Shown here: in pieces, positions 30,935 through 39,293 of the stretch
Layout of the letters: each line of letters starts with the position of its first letter
How positions within the stretch are numbered: position 1 is the stretch's first letter
DNA from: Lentisphaerae bacterium ADurb.Bin082
GTDB taxonomy: Bacteria > Verrucomicrobiota > Lentisphaeria > Oligosphaerales > Oligosphaeraceae
DNA: 40,434 nt
NCBI GenBank assembly: GCA_002070945.1
Contig: MWEG01000120.1
Coordinates: 1 to 40,434, forward strand
Direction of reading: 5' to 3'
The notes under the pieces: generated by a model
Seen by the model: only the letters and a program-made list of their open reading frames with translations
Databases searched by the model: none
What the model was told of the DNA's origin: nothing
Position numbers and translations under genes: made by a program

Positions 30935-31969
30935 ATGAGCAAGAGCAAGCTAACAGAACTGATTGATTCTCTACGGGGGGAATTAATGTCTGGGGCGTAT
31001 CCACCCGGCAGCCGTTTTCCCTCGGAATACCGTATCGCTGAAAAGTATAATATAAATAAGACAACAGCGAACAAAGCCGTATCTGCACTGGTCTTCGAAG
31101 GGTTATTAACTAGAGCGGGTCGCGGTTCCGGGACTTTTGTCAAGCAACTACAGTCTTTTCCGGTCAATCAGTTTGTTTACATTGGCAGTGTTCAGCATCC
31201 TTACTATGCTTCGTTGGTTCATGGATTGCAGCAGGCTGCTCTAACGCATCACTGTTTATTGAGCATCGTTGCACCAGCTCCGGACCAACTATCGTATTTT
31301 TTATCAAAACTCCACACCACTAAAATCTCGGGTATTTTCAGCTGCAACTATGGATATATCAACGCTGCTCCTATCCCCGTTCTTTATCTGGAGGAAGAAA
31401 ATATTGCCCAGCCGGACCTCAATAATCATCATTATGTCACCTGCGATAGCTATCAAGGCGCCTATCAGATCATGCATGAAGTATTAAAAAGGCATCACCG
31501 CGATATCGTCATCCCCTTTCATATAGGCTGCACTCCCGGACGTTTGCAGGGCTTTTACGCTGCCATGCAGGAAGCAGGAATTCGAGATGTCGAAGAACGC
31601 ACTTTTTGGATTTATGATAAGCATTCCAGTTTTGTGGGACAGCGTATTTTGCAAAAAATGCTGCAACAATACCCAGGGCTGACTGCGATCGTAGCTGCTT
31701 CTGATGATGATATTTTCATGATTATCAAAGCAGCCGAGCAACTGGGAATCCCCTGGCGTGGCAAGATCGCAATGACTGGATTTGGGAATGTTACGGGAAT
31801 CAGCGACATGTTGCCGATTGCCACCGTTGATCAACATCCGCAACTAATCGGGCAGGAAGCAGTTCAGGCCATGCAAAGAATAATCGCCAATCCAAAATTG
31901 ACTATCCAGGAACATCTTAACACTGAATTAGTCGGACTTGAATACCTGCCGATTCTGTCAGCACGATAA
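30935..31969 (+). CDS. GntR-type regulator with LacI-like sugar-binding domain
   Basis: A 344-aa protein. Residues 1-70 are a winged helix-turn-helix of the GntR type (LTELIDSLRGELMSGAYPPG, FPSEYRIAEKYNINKTTANK, LVFEGLLTRAGRGSGTFV). Residues about 80-340 are a periplasmic-binding-like effector domain (FVYIGSVQHPYYASLVHGL, GRLQGFYAAMQEAGI, TAIVAASDDDIFMIIKAAEQL, IAMTGFGN). This fusion is typical of regulators of sugar operons such as AraR. AAGGAAAG lies before the ATG. Likely targets are the divergent pseudopilin gene and the GHL6-like gene that runs towards it. Confidence 0.92.
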   Translation: MSKSKLTELIDSLRGELMSGAYPPGSRFPSEYRIAEKYNINKTTANKAVSALVFEGLLTRAGRGSGTFVKQLQSFPVNQFVYIGSVQHPYYASLVHGLQQAALTHHCLLSIVAPAPDQLSYFLSKLHTTKISGIFSCNYGYINAAPIPVLYLEEENIAQPDLNNHHYVTCDSYQGAYQIMHEVLKRHHRDIVIPFHIGCTPGRLQGFYAAMQEAGIRDVEERTFWIYDKHSSFVGQRILQKMLQQYPGLTAIVAASDDDIFMIIKAAEQLGIPWRGKIAMTGFGNVTGISDMLPIATVDQHPQLIGQEAVQAMQRIIANPKLTIQEHLNTELVGLEYLPILSAR

Positions 31970-31984
31970 GTCACCCAAAACCTA

Positions 31985-32133
31985 AGCCTCGGAGAGGCGC
32001 AGCCATGAGTAACCCCAGGTGAAGTGAAGCAGAACCTGGGGTGGATGCCCGTAAACCTGAGCCTCCGAGGGGCGACACCAAAGCGCTGATTTGAAGAAAA
32101 TCTTTCTCAAAAAAAGAAATGATCGATAGTAGC
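31985..32133. repeat. Structured intergenic repeat, family 2, copy B
   Basis: Homologous to 24870-25022 in the same orientation. Hairpin GCCTC-GGA-GAGGC, linker GCAGCCATGAGTA, then a perfect 9-bp stem ACCCCAGGT/ACCTGGGGT, a second hairpin-like GCCTCCGAGGGGC, and the tail GCGCTGATTTGAA...CGATAGTAGC. Compared with copy A, the middle stem base A restores a pair that is T:T there, and the second GCCTC element is altered on both arms. It sits between the convergent GntR-type and GHL6-like genes. Confidence 0.85.
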
Positions 32134-32164
32134 ACAAACTTCGCGCGTTACCCATATTTTTACA

Positions 32165-34222
32165 TCAGCTTTTTTCAGTGCATTTGACGAACTTCCACAG
32201 GGAGTCCATCACTATTGGCACGTGGACGCTGGCGCCCCGCCGCACGGCCTCAACCGGCTTCCCGTCAACCGTGATGTGCAAATCAGCTTTGGAACGAATG
32301 CGCAGCGTCACCGGATAGGCTGGCTGCGGAGCAATCACCTGCTCGGAAGTGAACAGATGGCGCAGGGACGTGCGCCGTCCTCCATGATTGAGCAGCACAT
32401 GCACGGTTTCACGCTTGCGCGGATGGCGGTAGGAGACGATCTCCACGTCGCCGCCAGGCGAAACCAGCTCAAAGTCCGCACGAGGATGAATACGGCGCAG
32501 CAAGTTTTCCATCCAGTGCTTATAGACTGGCAGGGCGCCGTCGGTATAGTCGGTAAACATCGCGCAGTTGAGGAACCAGACTTTGCCCCGGCCATAGCGG
32601 AAACACGTCAACAACGGCGTGTCCATGGGAGTGCTGTCCGAAGCCATGTAGAAGGAGGCATACGGCGTTTTGTGCAAGAATTCAGCATGCTCCTGCGGGT
32701 AGCCATAGAACACTGCCTCCGCACCGGCACTTTCAAGCTTGCAGACGTTGCTGCGCAGCAGCGGTCGTTCGTCATCTTTGCCGCGGCGGCAAGTGCCAAG
32801 GTCGGGCAGGTAAACTGCGCCGACGCGCGGCCCGGCCGAATCCTCCTCAACAGTGCTGAAACCGCACCACTTGGGCAAGGAACCGTCATCCAAGCGCGGA
32901 ACCCGTTCAACCAGCAAGACGGTACCGCCGCCGGTGACAAACCCATCAATGAGCGCGTCGGTTTCCGGCTTGACATATTCAGCGGCGGGGATGATCAGCA
33001 CGCGCCCGGGCTGAAGCTGGCGTGTCAGCGCCATTTCCGGCAGCGTCATGAAGGAACGTCCGCAATCCATGAGAAGGCGGTAGCCACCCAGTGCGGCAAG
33101 CCAGCCGTTGGCCTGTCGTTTGTCACCCGGCTTCTGGAAAGCTTTTCGGGCTGGGCCGAGCCGATAGGCTTCTGGGTGAAGCAGAAGGAAATCAGGCGCA
33201 TTCAGCAGCTCGTCAGGCAAGGCGCGATTGAATTGCCGCCACACTGCCTGGATAGTTTTCAGGGCTTCGGTCGTGCCTGGCCCCAGGCGCCAGTCGGAAT
33301 GGATTCTATCACCGATGCAGAAGCGCTGCCGATGCGCAAAGATGGCTGCGCTTTTGTAGCGCATGGTCAGCGTCGTATTGGCGTTGCGGTCGCCCCAGCC
33401 CCGGGCAAAACGCTCGATAAAGACATCGCCAGTGGTGGGCAGCGATGACTGGTAGCTGGCGTACATGGACACCCAGGGGAAGAAAGCGGGTGGGTCGCAG
33501 GAAATCATCCCTTCCACCACTTCAGGCAGAGGGAACGGCCAAGCCGGGCCGCCCAAATGATTGAAGAGCACAGACGCGCCTGGCTTCCAATCTCTTATGT
33601 GCTGATAAACGGTTTGCAGGCAGTTGCACATGCGCTCATACTGCCAAGGGCCATAAAGGTCCCAAGCCGGGTCTTCAGGATTGTCGGCCAGAGGCAACTC
33701 TTTGTCAAAAGCCTTCTTAAAGGCAGCCCGGCAGACTGGGCAGGCGCAATAAAAGAAAGCGCTCATAGTATCGAAAAAGATGCCGTCCGCACCGCAGTCA
33801 AGGAGGATTTCCTTAACTACTGGCAGCATGTATTCTTTCAGATAAGGTGAAAAAACGCAGAGGTCTGCGTAGTGGTCGGGCGTGACCAGGGCTGGTTGGC
33901 CGGGGGACTTTTCTTGCAGCCAGTCGCGATGACGCCGACCGGCCTCGCCGTCCATGCCGAAGTTGACGTAGGCAATGGCGCGGATGCCGTATTTGTGCAA
34001 GGCTTCCGCCAGCCCTTTAGTAAGATTGATTTTCAAGCTTGGGTGCATGACGCCGAAGCGGGTGGGATGCATGCAGAATCCGGTATGGTCCTTGCCGATG
34101 ATGATGGCTTCCTCCATGCCGTTTTCAAAAGCCACGCGGGCGACGCCATCCATGTCGGGATTGCCGCCCAGCTTGATGGCGCCGCGACTCTGCAAAAGGA
34201 TGCTCCAAGTAATGGGCTTCAT
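32165..34222 (-). CDS. GHL6-like putative glycoside hydrolase
   Basis: A 685-aa cytoplasmic-looking protein (no signal sequence). The N-terminal 200 residues match hypothetical glycosyl hydrolase 6 (GHL6): GMEEAIIIGKDHTGF, YGIRAIAYVNFGMDGEA, LLDCGADGIFFDTMSAF, then a Cys cluster (CACPVC). The barrel continues to about residue 330. A flavodoxin-like trimerisation region follows (RVLIIPAAEYVKPETDALIDGF and GGTVLLVE), as in GH42-type enzymes, then a beta-sandwich tail. Asp in FFDTMSA is a likely catalytic residue by analogy. The sugar is unknown. ATG 34222 has AGGAGAAG a few bases upstream; the GTG at 34258 is not used. It may be controlled by the GntR-type regulator. Confidence 0.8.
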   Translation of the reverse strand: MKPITWSILLQSRGAIKLGGNPDMDGVARVAFENGMEEAIIIGKDHTGFCMHPTRFGVMHPSLKINLTKGLAEALHKYGIRAIAYVNFGMDGEAGRRHRDWLQEKSPGQPALVTPDHYADLCVFSPYLKEYMLPVVKEILLDCGADGIFFDTMSAFFYCACPVCRAAFKKAFDKELPLADNPEDPAWDLYGPWQYERMCNCLQTVYQHIRDWKPGASVLFNHLGGPAWPFPLPEVVEGMISCDPPAFFPWVSMYASYQSSLPTTGDVFIERFARGWGDRNANTTLTMRYKSAAIFAHRQRFCIGDRIHSDWRLGPGTTEALKTIQAVWRQFNRALPDELLNAPDFLLLHPEAYRLGPARKAFQKPGDKRQANGWLAALGGYRLLMDCGRSFMTLPEMALTRQLQPGRVLIIPAAEYVKPETDALIDGFVTGGGTVLLVERVPRLDDGSLPKWCGFSTVEEDSAGPRVGAVYLPDLGTCRRGKDDERPLLRSNVCKLESAGAEAVFYGYPQEHAEFLHKTPYASFYMASDSTPMDTPLLTCFRYGRGKVWFLNCAMFTDYTDGALPVYKHWMENLLRRIHPRADFELVSPGGDVEIVSYRHPRKRETVHVLLNHGGRRTSLRHLFTSEQVIAPQPAYPVTLRIRSKADLHITVDGKPVEAVRRGASVHVPIVMDSLWKFVKCTEKS

Positions 34223-34238
34223 GAACTTCTCCTGTTCT

Positions 34239-34251
34239 CCATAAGTAAATG
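34239..34251 (-). promoter_or_regulatory. Candidate operator shared with the GntR-type promoter
   Basis: CATTTACTTATGG on the minus strand, 17-29 bp before the GHL6-like start. It differs by one base from CATTTACTTTTGG at 30868-30880. A looser match, GATTTACTTGGTG, is at 30767-30779 before the pseudopilin gene. Confidence 0.35.
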
Positions 34252-34332
34252 CAACCACGACGACCTTGCAAAGATGCTGATAACAACATCACTGCTACTA
34301 TAATTAAAAAAAACTTAGAAAACAAGCAAACA

Positions 34333-34397
34333 AATGAAAATATACTGCTGGAAAACATTAAAAACTTCTGGAATCGGAGATTTGCCATAAAAGTCAC
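34333..34397 (+). pseudogene. Relic of an AraC-gene leader and start (ATG changed to ATA)
   Basis: About 65 bp match the leader and first codons of the AraC gene (minus strand, 26037-25958). The shared parts are TGCTGGAAAA-ATTAAAAA-CTTCT-GAATCGGAGATTTG, including the ribosome site CGGAGA. Then comes CCATAAAAGTCACC here against TCATGAAAGTCATCC in the live gene. The start codon has become ATA and a TAG follows four codons later, after which the likeness ends. The relic points away from the GHL6-like gene. It is best read as the remaining 5' end of a second AraC gene that once faced it; a shared regulatory leader is the alternative. Confidence 0.7.
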
Positions 34398-34748
34398 CTA
34401 GGTGCCGAAATTATTGGCAACGTGCGAAATCTTGCGCAGAACACTTACAGTTGCCAATGGGCTTGCTTAAAAATCATTATGTGCGCGGAATACCCAAGTG
34501 GGCACGATTTTGCCCATTAACAAACATAATCGGCACATCGTCAATATTACGAGATATTAATGATAAGGTAATTATTTCGCAATTTTCCTGTGCGATAGTA
34601 TGGCTTGTAACTAATCGGTTGCGAATTTCAGGTATCCGCAGCAAAATAGTCGTGTCTTCTTAATGACTTCTATTATCTCAACGCCAGCGAATGGCACCAG
34701 TGCAACGCCAAAGCCGCTACCCAACAGCACCTGCCAAGGAGAAATTTC
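34398..34748 (+). other. Non-coding AT-rich gap with two inverted repeats
   Basis: No supported gene in 350 bp. TTGGCAAC (34414-34421) and GTTGCCAA (34450-34457) form a perfect 8-bp inverted repeat. TGGGCA-CGATTT-TGCCCA (34499-34516) is a 6-bp hairpin extendable with a G-T pair. The rest may be decayed remains of the lost AraC gene, but no frame shows it. Confidence 0.5.
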
Positions 34749-35179
34749 ATGCTCTGCCTCAAAGTCGTAAAAATGCTGATCGCCGGCTGCCTGTACGCCG
34801 AACATGAGTCAACGGCCATCCCCACCATTACTCTCCCCTGCGCACAGGCAAAAAAGCAAGCTCTGGGCGACGCCAAACACCTCCGGCAACTGAGGAATAG
34901 CCTCACCGGACAACGCCTGGGGTGAACTGTCATCTCGGCTGGACTCAGCTTGTTTTTTACCGTGACCCGCCTGATTTTCATGGTCATGGGAAAGGACGAA
35001 GCCGAATTGACGGGACTGGCTGAGCCGGAATTTTGTTTTTCGAGCCAGCCAGCGACCTGACAACGGCAGTTGACGCGAATTTGCCGCTAGCTCTGGTCGG
35101 CATTGATTCGGCAACGCCTGTTCGCATGTCGCTGGCATCGCCGGGCGATGACCGGAACCATTTTCCTGTCACTTTCTAA
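34749..35179 (+). pseudogene. Possible broken gene, starting as a small lipoprotein
   Basis: AAGGAG stands seven bases before an ATG at 34749. The frame gives 58 residues beginning MLCLKVVKMLIAGCLYAEHE, with a signal helix and lipobox-like LIAGC, and ends at TGA (34923-34925). The same frame continues past the stop with a hydrophobic helix (VISAGLSLFFTVTRLIFMV) and GKDEAELTGLAEPE. After a one-frame shift it goes on as FLFFEPASDLTTAVD and LPLALVGIDSATPVRM to TAA at 35177-35179. This fits one gene with a nonsense codon and a frameshift. A real 58-aa small lipoprotein followed by non-coding DNA is the alternative. I recognise no family. Confidence 0.35.
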
Positions 35180-35272
35180 GCAAATCTTTCTGCTGCTGGC
35201 AGAATATATGTTCTGGGGCGAATTCATGCTTGCGCAAGAGATGGATTGTCTTCTGACGCCAGGGGAAAACCA

Positions 35273-36349
35273 ATGACAAAATCCAGAACAAAAATGGAAG
35301 GCCGCACTGCGCGACAATGGTCACCGCGTCGCATGGCGGGCATGGCACTGCTGTTAGCCGGAATTGGCGTATGCCTGGCCTCATATACTGCGCGGACGGT
35401 GTTTTTAACCAATCTTCCGCCATTTCTCCCGCCAGTGGGCCGCGAATTGCAGCCGACGGCAACATGCTTCCGCGTGGCAACGTTTGGCGACTTTGGCGCC
35501 AGGGCCGACTCAATGAAAGAGGTCGTTCAATCCTTTAGTGACAAGGTTGACTTTGCCATCTGCACCGGCGACATGATGAAGTTCGCCGTGGAATCCGAAT
35601 ACGGCCACGTGGTTACAGAATTACGCGAAGTGATGAAGTGCCCTTTCTGGGCCATTCCCGGAAACCATGATCTCTGCTCTCCGAATTCCATGGAAACTTG
35701 GCGCCGCTTCTTCGGCCAGGATTTCTATCACTGGAGCTATGGAGACACCTTGTTCATCGCCCTGAACACCGCCGAAGGAAAATTGCCGGAAGAGCAGCGC
35801 GAGTTCCTCAGGAGTACTCTTGCCAGCCAAAGGGAGCGTTATCGACGCTGCGTCATCTTCTGCCATATCCCGCCAATAGACCTGCGGCCAAAAGAATCAC
35901 ATTGCCTGCCAGCAGAGGAAGCGGAAGCTTTTCGGGAAACCATCGCCGGGCATAAGATTGATCTGATTGTCTCAGGTCACATTCACCAGTATATGGAAGG
36001 CGCTTTCGCCGGCGTCAGGCTGGTCCATCTGCCTTCCAGCGGCCAGTCTATCAGGGACCCCGACAACCGTATGTTCGGCTATGCAATGCTTGACTTCAAA
36101 GCAGATGGCACCATCCTCGTCAAACAAATGGATGTCACTGCCGAAACTGGGCGTGAACGCCTGGCTTTTTTCGCCAGCACGGTGCTGAGTCATAAGCCAA
36201 TCATTTTTGTTTCTGGCCTTGCCCTGATTGCTGTCGGCAGCATACTATTGGGCATGCACGGGATTGCGATTGACCGGATATCTTACATTGACCTCAGGCC
36301 CGCTCCCGTTAATCCTGCACGTTCAGACCATCAGCGACAACCCGCCTAA
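35273..36349 (+). CDS. Membrane-anchored calcineurin-type metallophosphoesterase
   Basis: A 358-aa protein with an N-terminal helix (about residues 20-42, AGMALLLAGIGVCLASYTA) and a C-terminal helix (PIIFVSGLALIAVGSILLG). Between them is a calcineurin-like domain with ATFGDFG, ICTGDMM, PGNHDL, CHIPP and SGHIHQY. The first motif has Asp but not the usual His (D-x-H reads DFG), so the two-metal site is slightly unusual. Both helices would hold the domain at the outer face of the inner membrane, or the reverse if the N-terminus stays inside. The substrate may be a phosphomono- or diester. ATG 35273 has AGGGGAA upstream; the TTG at 35246 is rejected. Confidence 0.85.
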   Translation: MTKSRTKMEGRTARQWSPRRMAGMALLLAGIGVCLASYTARTVFLTNLPPFLPPVGRELQPTATCFRVATFGDFGARADSMKEVVQSFSDKVDFAICTGDMMKFAVESEYGHVVTELREVMKCPFWAIPGNHDLCSPNSMETWRRFFGQDFYHWSYGDTLFIALNTAEGKLPEEQREFLRSTLASQRERYRRCVIFCHIPPIDLRPKESHCLPAEEAEAFRETIAGHKIDLIVSGHIHQYMEGAFAGVRLVHLPSSGQSIRDPDNRMFGYAMLDFKADGTILVKQMDVTAETGRERLAFFASTVLSHKPIIFVSGLALIAVGSILLGMHGIAIDRISYIDLRPAPVNPARSDHQRQPA

Positions 36350-36836
36350 CCTCCCGGCAAAAAAACGGGGAACCGCCATCCTGGGCACGCCATATACTGC
36401 ATCGGCAGCGGCCTAAAGGCAACTGTTGCTAAGCCTGAGTTTCGCCATGAATTGCAGGCGGGCAGTCTGTTCGCTCCCGCCGCCTGGTTGTTGCCGTTTC
36501 CCGTGTAGCTGGCATGGATTCTCTGCCTGCCCTGGACAGATGTCCAGATTGCTGAAATTCCACTCCCCCCCCCGAAGGCGATGGTTGACATGGTGTCGCC
36601 GGAATTTCATTCCCTAGCCCAAAAGGCCAAACGAACGGGGCAGCGCAGCTGTCGGCTTGCGCATTGCTGCGAATGAAATCGTCTGGGGAATGGCTGTCTG
36701 GCAACTGCTTGTCACCCGTTGACGGAAAGAAATTTCACCGCCCGCTCGGCCTGGAAATGGGCAAATTCCAAAGGTGGTGTCACATTCATAAAAATTCCCG
36801 AAAAATCACAAAATAAATGACTTTCGGAAATAGTTG
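36350..36836. other. Long intergenic gap with a run of nine C
   Basis: No gene is supported here: short frames in it lack a ribosome site and family likeness. A tract of nine cytosines lies at 36565-36573. The last 60 bp become AT-rich and lead into the recQ promoter. It may be decayed coding DNA. Confidence 0.55.
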
Positions 36837-36865
36837 TTGACAATGTCGCCTGGAAGGGCTATTTT
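36837..36865 (+). promoter_or_regulatory. Sigma-70-type promoter of the RecQ gene
   Basis: TTGACA (36837-36842), a 17-bp spacer and TATTTT (36860-36865), about 50 bp before the ATG. The -35 box is perfect and the -10 box matches at four of six bases. Confidence 0.65.
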
Positions 36866-36913
36866 TAAGCGTTACGGGAGATTCGATTATATGCTGAAAA
36901 GGAACTGTTTTTT

Positions 36914-39016
36914 ATGCGTAATCGTGCATTATATTTATTGCGTCTGGGTTTGAACAATCCAGAAGCGGAGTTTCGTGATGGGCAATGGGAAAGCATTGCG
37001 CAGCTGCTGTTCGGTGGGCGCTTGCTGGTGGTGCAGCGTACCGGCTGGGGCAAGAGCGTCGTTTATTTCATTGCTGCCAAGCTATTAAGAGAGCAAGGCA
37101 AAGGGCCGGCCCTGCTGATTTCACCATTGCTTTCCTTGATGCGCAATCAGCTCGAAGCCGCTCAGCGCATGGGCGTGATCGCACGCACCATCAACAGCAG
37201 CAATGTCGAAAGCTGGAGGGACATCCACCTGGAGCTGCTCGCCGACCAGGTCGACATCCTGCTGATCTCGCCAGAACGCCTGGCCAATGAAACTTTCCAC
37301 CTCGAGGTGCTGGGAGACCTCGCCAGCAGGATTGGCCTGTTCGTCATCGATGAAGCCCATTGCATTTCAGATTGGGGACACGACTTCCGCCCGGATTACC
37401 GGCGAATCCGCCAGCTGTTGACGCAACTGCCGCAAGGATTGCCGATTCTGGCAACCACAGCCACAGCCAACGACCGAGTCGTCAATGACATCGTCGAACA
37501 ACTCGGACAAGACGTGAAAGTGGTGCGCGGCCCACTGGTGCGCGAAAGCCTCAGCCTGCAAAACCTGCAACTCGACCATCAGGCAGAAAGACTGGCATGG
37601 CTGGCAGAACAGCTGCCAAAACTGCCGGGAAGCGGAATTATCTACGTGCTGACGCAAAGAGACGCCGAGCGGGTGGCAGAATGGCTGAGGCTAAACAAAA
37701 TTCTGGCGGAAGCCTACCATGCCGACCTGGGCGACGGCGAAGACGGAAACGAAATCCGTACTAAACTGGAACAAAAGCTGTTGAACAATGAAATCAAGGC
37801 ACTGGTCGCAACTGTTGCCCTTGGCATGGGCTTCGACAAGCCAGACCTGGGCTTTGTCATCCATTTCCAGCGGCCAGCCTCAGTAGTGCATTATTATCAG
37901 CAGGTCGGACGGGCCGGACGCGCCGTCGATTCAGCTTTTGGCATCATGCTCAGCGGCGCCGAAGATGAAAACATCAGCAATTATTTCATTGAAACCGCCT
38001 TTCCGCCGCAACGCCATGTCAAAGCTATCCTGGAGTATTTGAGACAGTGCCCGAACGGCTTGTCAACTATGGAAATGCAACGCGGCCTGAATATCACCTA
38101 CGGCCAATTGCAGAAGACGTTGCGCTATCTTTCCTCGGACTCGCCAACGCCGATCCGGCGGCAAAAAAGCAAATGGATGCTGACGCCAGCAGCAGCCACT
38201 TATAGCTTGGATGAAGAAAAAGTCCGTCAAATCACTGGCCTGCGCTACGAAGAACAGGCGGAAATGCGACGCTATTTGCAGCATCCCGGCTGCCTAATGG
38301 AATTTCTCGAGTACAGCCTTGATGATCCAACGCCGCACCCCTGCGGAAAATGCGCCAATTGTCAAGGACGGGCTCTGCTGCCGACCGTGTGCAGCCCGGA
38401 ACTGGTGCGGCAGGCGCAGCAGTTCTTGCGCGGTTCCAGTCAGGCTTTGACCCCGCGCTTGCAGTGGCCGCCCTACCAGGCATTGGAAAGCTACGGCTTT
38501 AGCGGCAGGATCAAGGAGGAACTGCGAGCTGGCGAGGGACGCGCCCTTTGCATTTGGCGTGACGGAGGCTGGGGACAACTGATAGCGCAAGAACAAGCCA
38601 GTGGCTACTTTTCAGAAGCCGTGCTGGAGGCACTGGTGCAATTGCTGGCCGAATGGCGACCCGACCCAGCGCCCGGATGGGTCTGCTGCGTACCCTCCCT
38701 GCGCCAACCCTATCCAATCATGGACTTGGCAGCGCGGCTGGCGCAACGCCTCAACCTGCCGTTCATCCCTTGCATACATAAGGTGAAAGACAACCAGCCG
38801 CAACGCCTACAGTTCAACAGCGTGCAGCGATGCCGCAACCTGGATGGCGCCTTCCACGTCGATTTGCAAGTAAGACCATACGCGGCCTGCCTGCTGCTCG
38901 ATGACACCGTGGAAACCGGATGGACAATGACGCTCCTCGCTGCACTGCTGAGACAAGCAGGCGTGCAGGCAGTACACCCGCTGGCCCTGGCATTGAATAA
39001 CCTGGGACAAGAATAA
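36914..39016 (+). CDS. RecQ-family helicase fused to a phosphoribosyltransferase-like domain
   Basis: A 700-aa protein. The helicase core has Walker A RTGWGKS (42-48), DEAHC (146-150), ILATTATAND, ATVALGMGFDKPDLGFVIHF and the arginine-finger QVGRAGRAVDS. The RecQ zinc module is complete: Cys460, Cys477, Cys480, Cys483 (PCGKCANC). HRDC is absent. Instead residues about 545-700 form a PRTase-like domain ending in LLLDDTVETGWT (660-671), the PRPP-binding pattern also seen in ComF. RecQ proteins unwind DNA 3'-5' in repair. What the PRTase-like part binds is unknown, and the acidic pair is intact so it may be active. A strong promoter lies upstream. The gene is alone. Confidence 0.9.
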   Translation: MRNRALYLLRLGLNNPEAEFRDGQWESIAQLLFGGRLLVVQRTGWGKSVVYFIAAKLLREQGKGPALLISPLLSLMRNQLEAAQRMGVIARTINSSNVESWRDIHLELLADQVDILLISPERLANETFHLEVLGDLASRIGLFVIDEAHCISDWGHDFRPDYRRIRQLLTQLPQGLPILATTATANDRVVNDIVEQLGQDVKVVRGPLVRESLSLQNLQLDHQAERLAWLAEQLPKLPGSGIIYVLTQRDAERVAEWLRLNKILAEAYHADLGDGEDGNEIRTKLEQKLLNNEIKALVATVALGMGFDKPDLGFVIHFQRPASVVHYYQQVGRAGRAVDSAFGIMLSGAEDENISNYFIETAFPPQRHVKAILEYLRQCPNGLSTMEMQRGLNITYGQLQKTLRYLSSDSPTPIRRQKSKWMLTPAAATYSLDEEKVRQITGLRYEEQAEMRRYLQHPGCLMEFLEYSLDDPTPHPCGKCANCQGRALLPTVCSPELVRQAQQFLRGSSQALTPRLQWPPYQALESYGFSGRIKEELRAGEGRALCIWRDGGWGQLIAQEQASGYFSEAVLEALVQLLAEWRPDPAPGWVCCVPSLRQPYPIMDLAARLAQRLNLPFIPCIHKVKDNQPQRLQFNSVQRCRNLDGAFHVDLQVRPYAACLLLDDTVETGWTMTLLAALLRQAGVQAVHPLALALNNLGQE

Positions 39017-39090
39017 AATAGATTTTTGACACGGCGAAGCTGGGTAATGGGTGACCGATTATCCCAATTTTACACTTTAACACAACTAAA

Positions 39091-39122
39091 ACAATTGACT
39101 TTACCAATTGTAACCATAAATT
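39091..39122 (+). promoter_or_regulatory. Promoter with an overlapping palindrome before the second pseudopilin
   Basis: TTGACT (39095-39100), 16-bp spacer, TAAATT (39117-39122). ACAATTG (39091-39097), seven bases, then CAATTGT (39105-39111) is a perfect inverted repeat that covers the -35 box and half the spacer, a good place for a repressor. The leader to the ATG is about 165 bp. Confidence 0.55.
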
Positions 39123-39293
39123 AATTTTTGTCGCTCCTTTCGCGCTCGTCCAGGCCACGCCATTGACTGCAAAGGCGGCATTGGCGCACATCGCCGCAAA
39201 ACAGCACCTGAAGCTGCCTTCGCGCCGCCTCAGGTGACGACGAACATTCCATCTTTACCCAAATACGCACGTTCACACCAGGGAGGCACCCCC

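Noticed and set aside
32222..33448. 408-aa plus-strand frame
   Set aside because: Antisense to the GHL6-like gene; no family likeness and no ribosome site.
34451..34663. 70-aa plus-strand frame in the AT-rich gap
   Set aside because: No ribosome site, no family likeness, and two inverted repeats cross it; not supported as a gene.
36429..36704. 91-aa minus-strand frame across the C-run
   Set aside because: No ribosome site; low-complexity Pro/Gly/Arg composition; length depends on the homopolymer.
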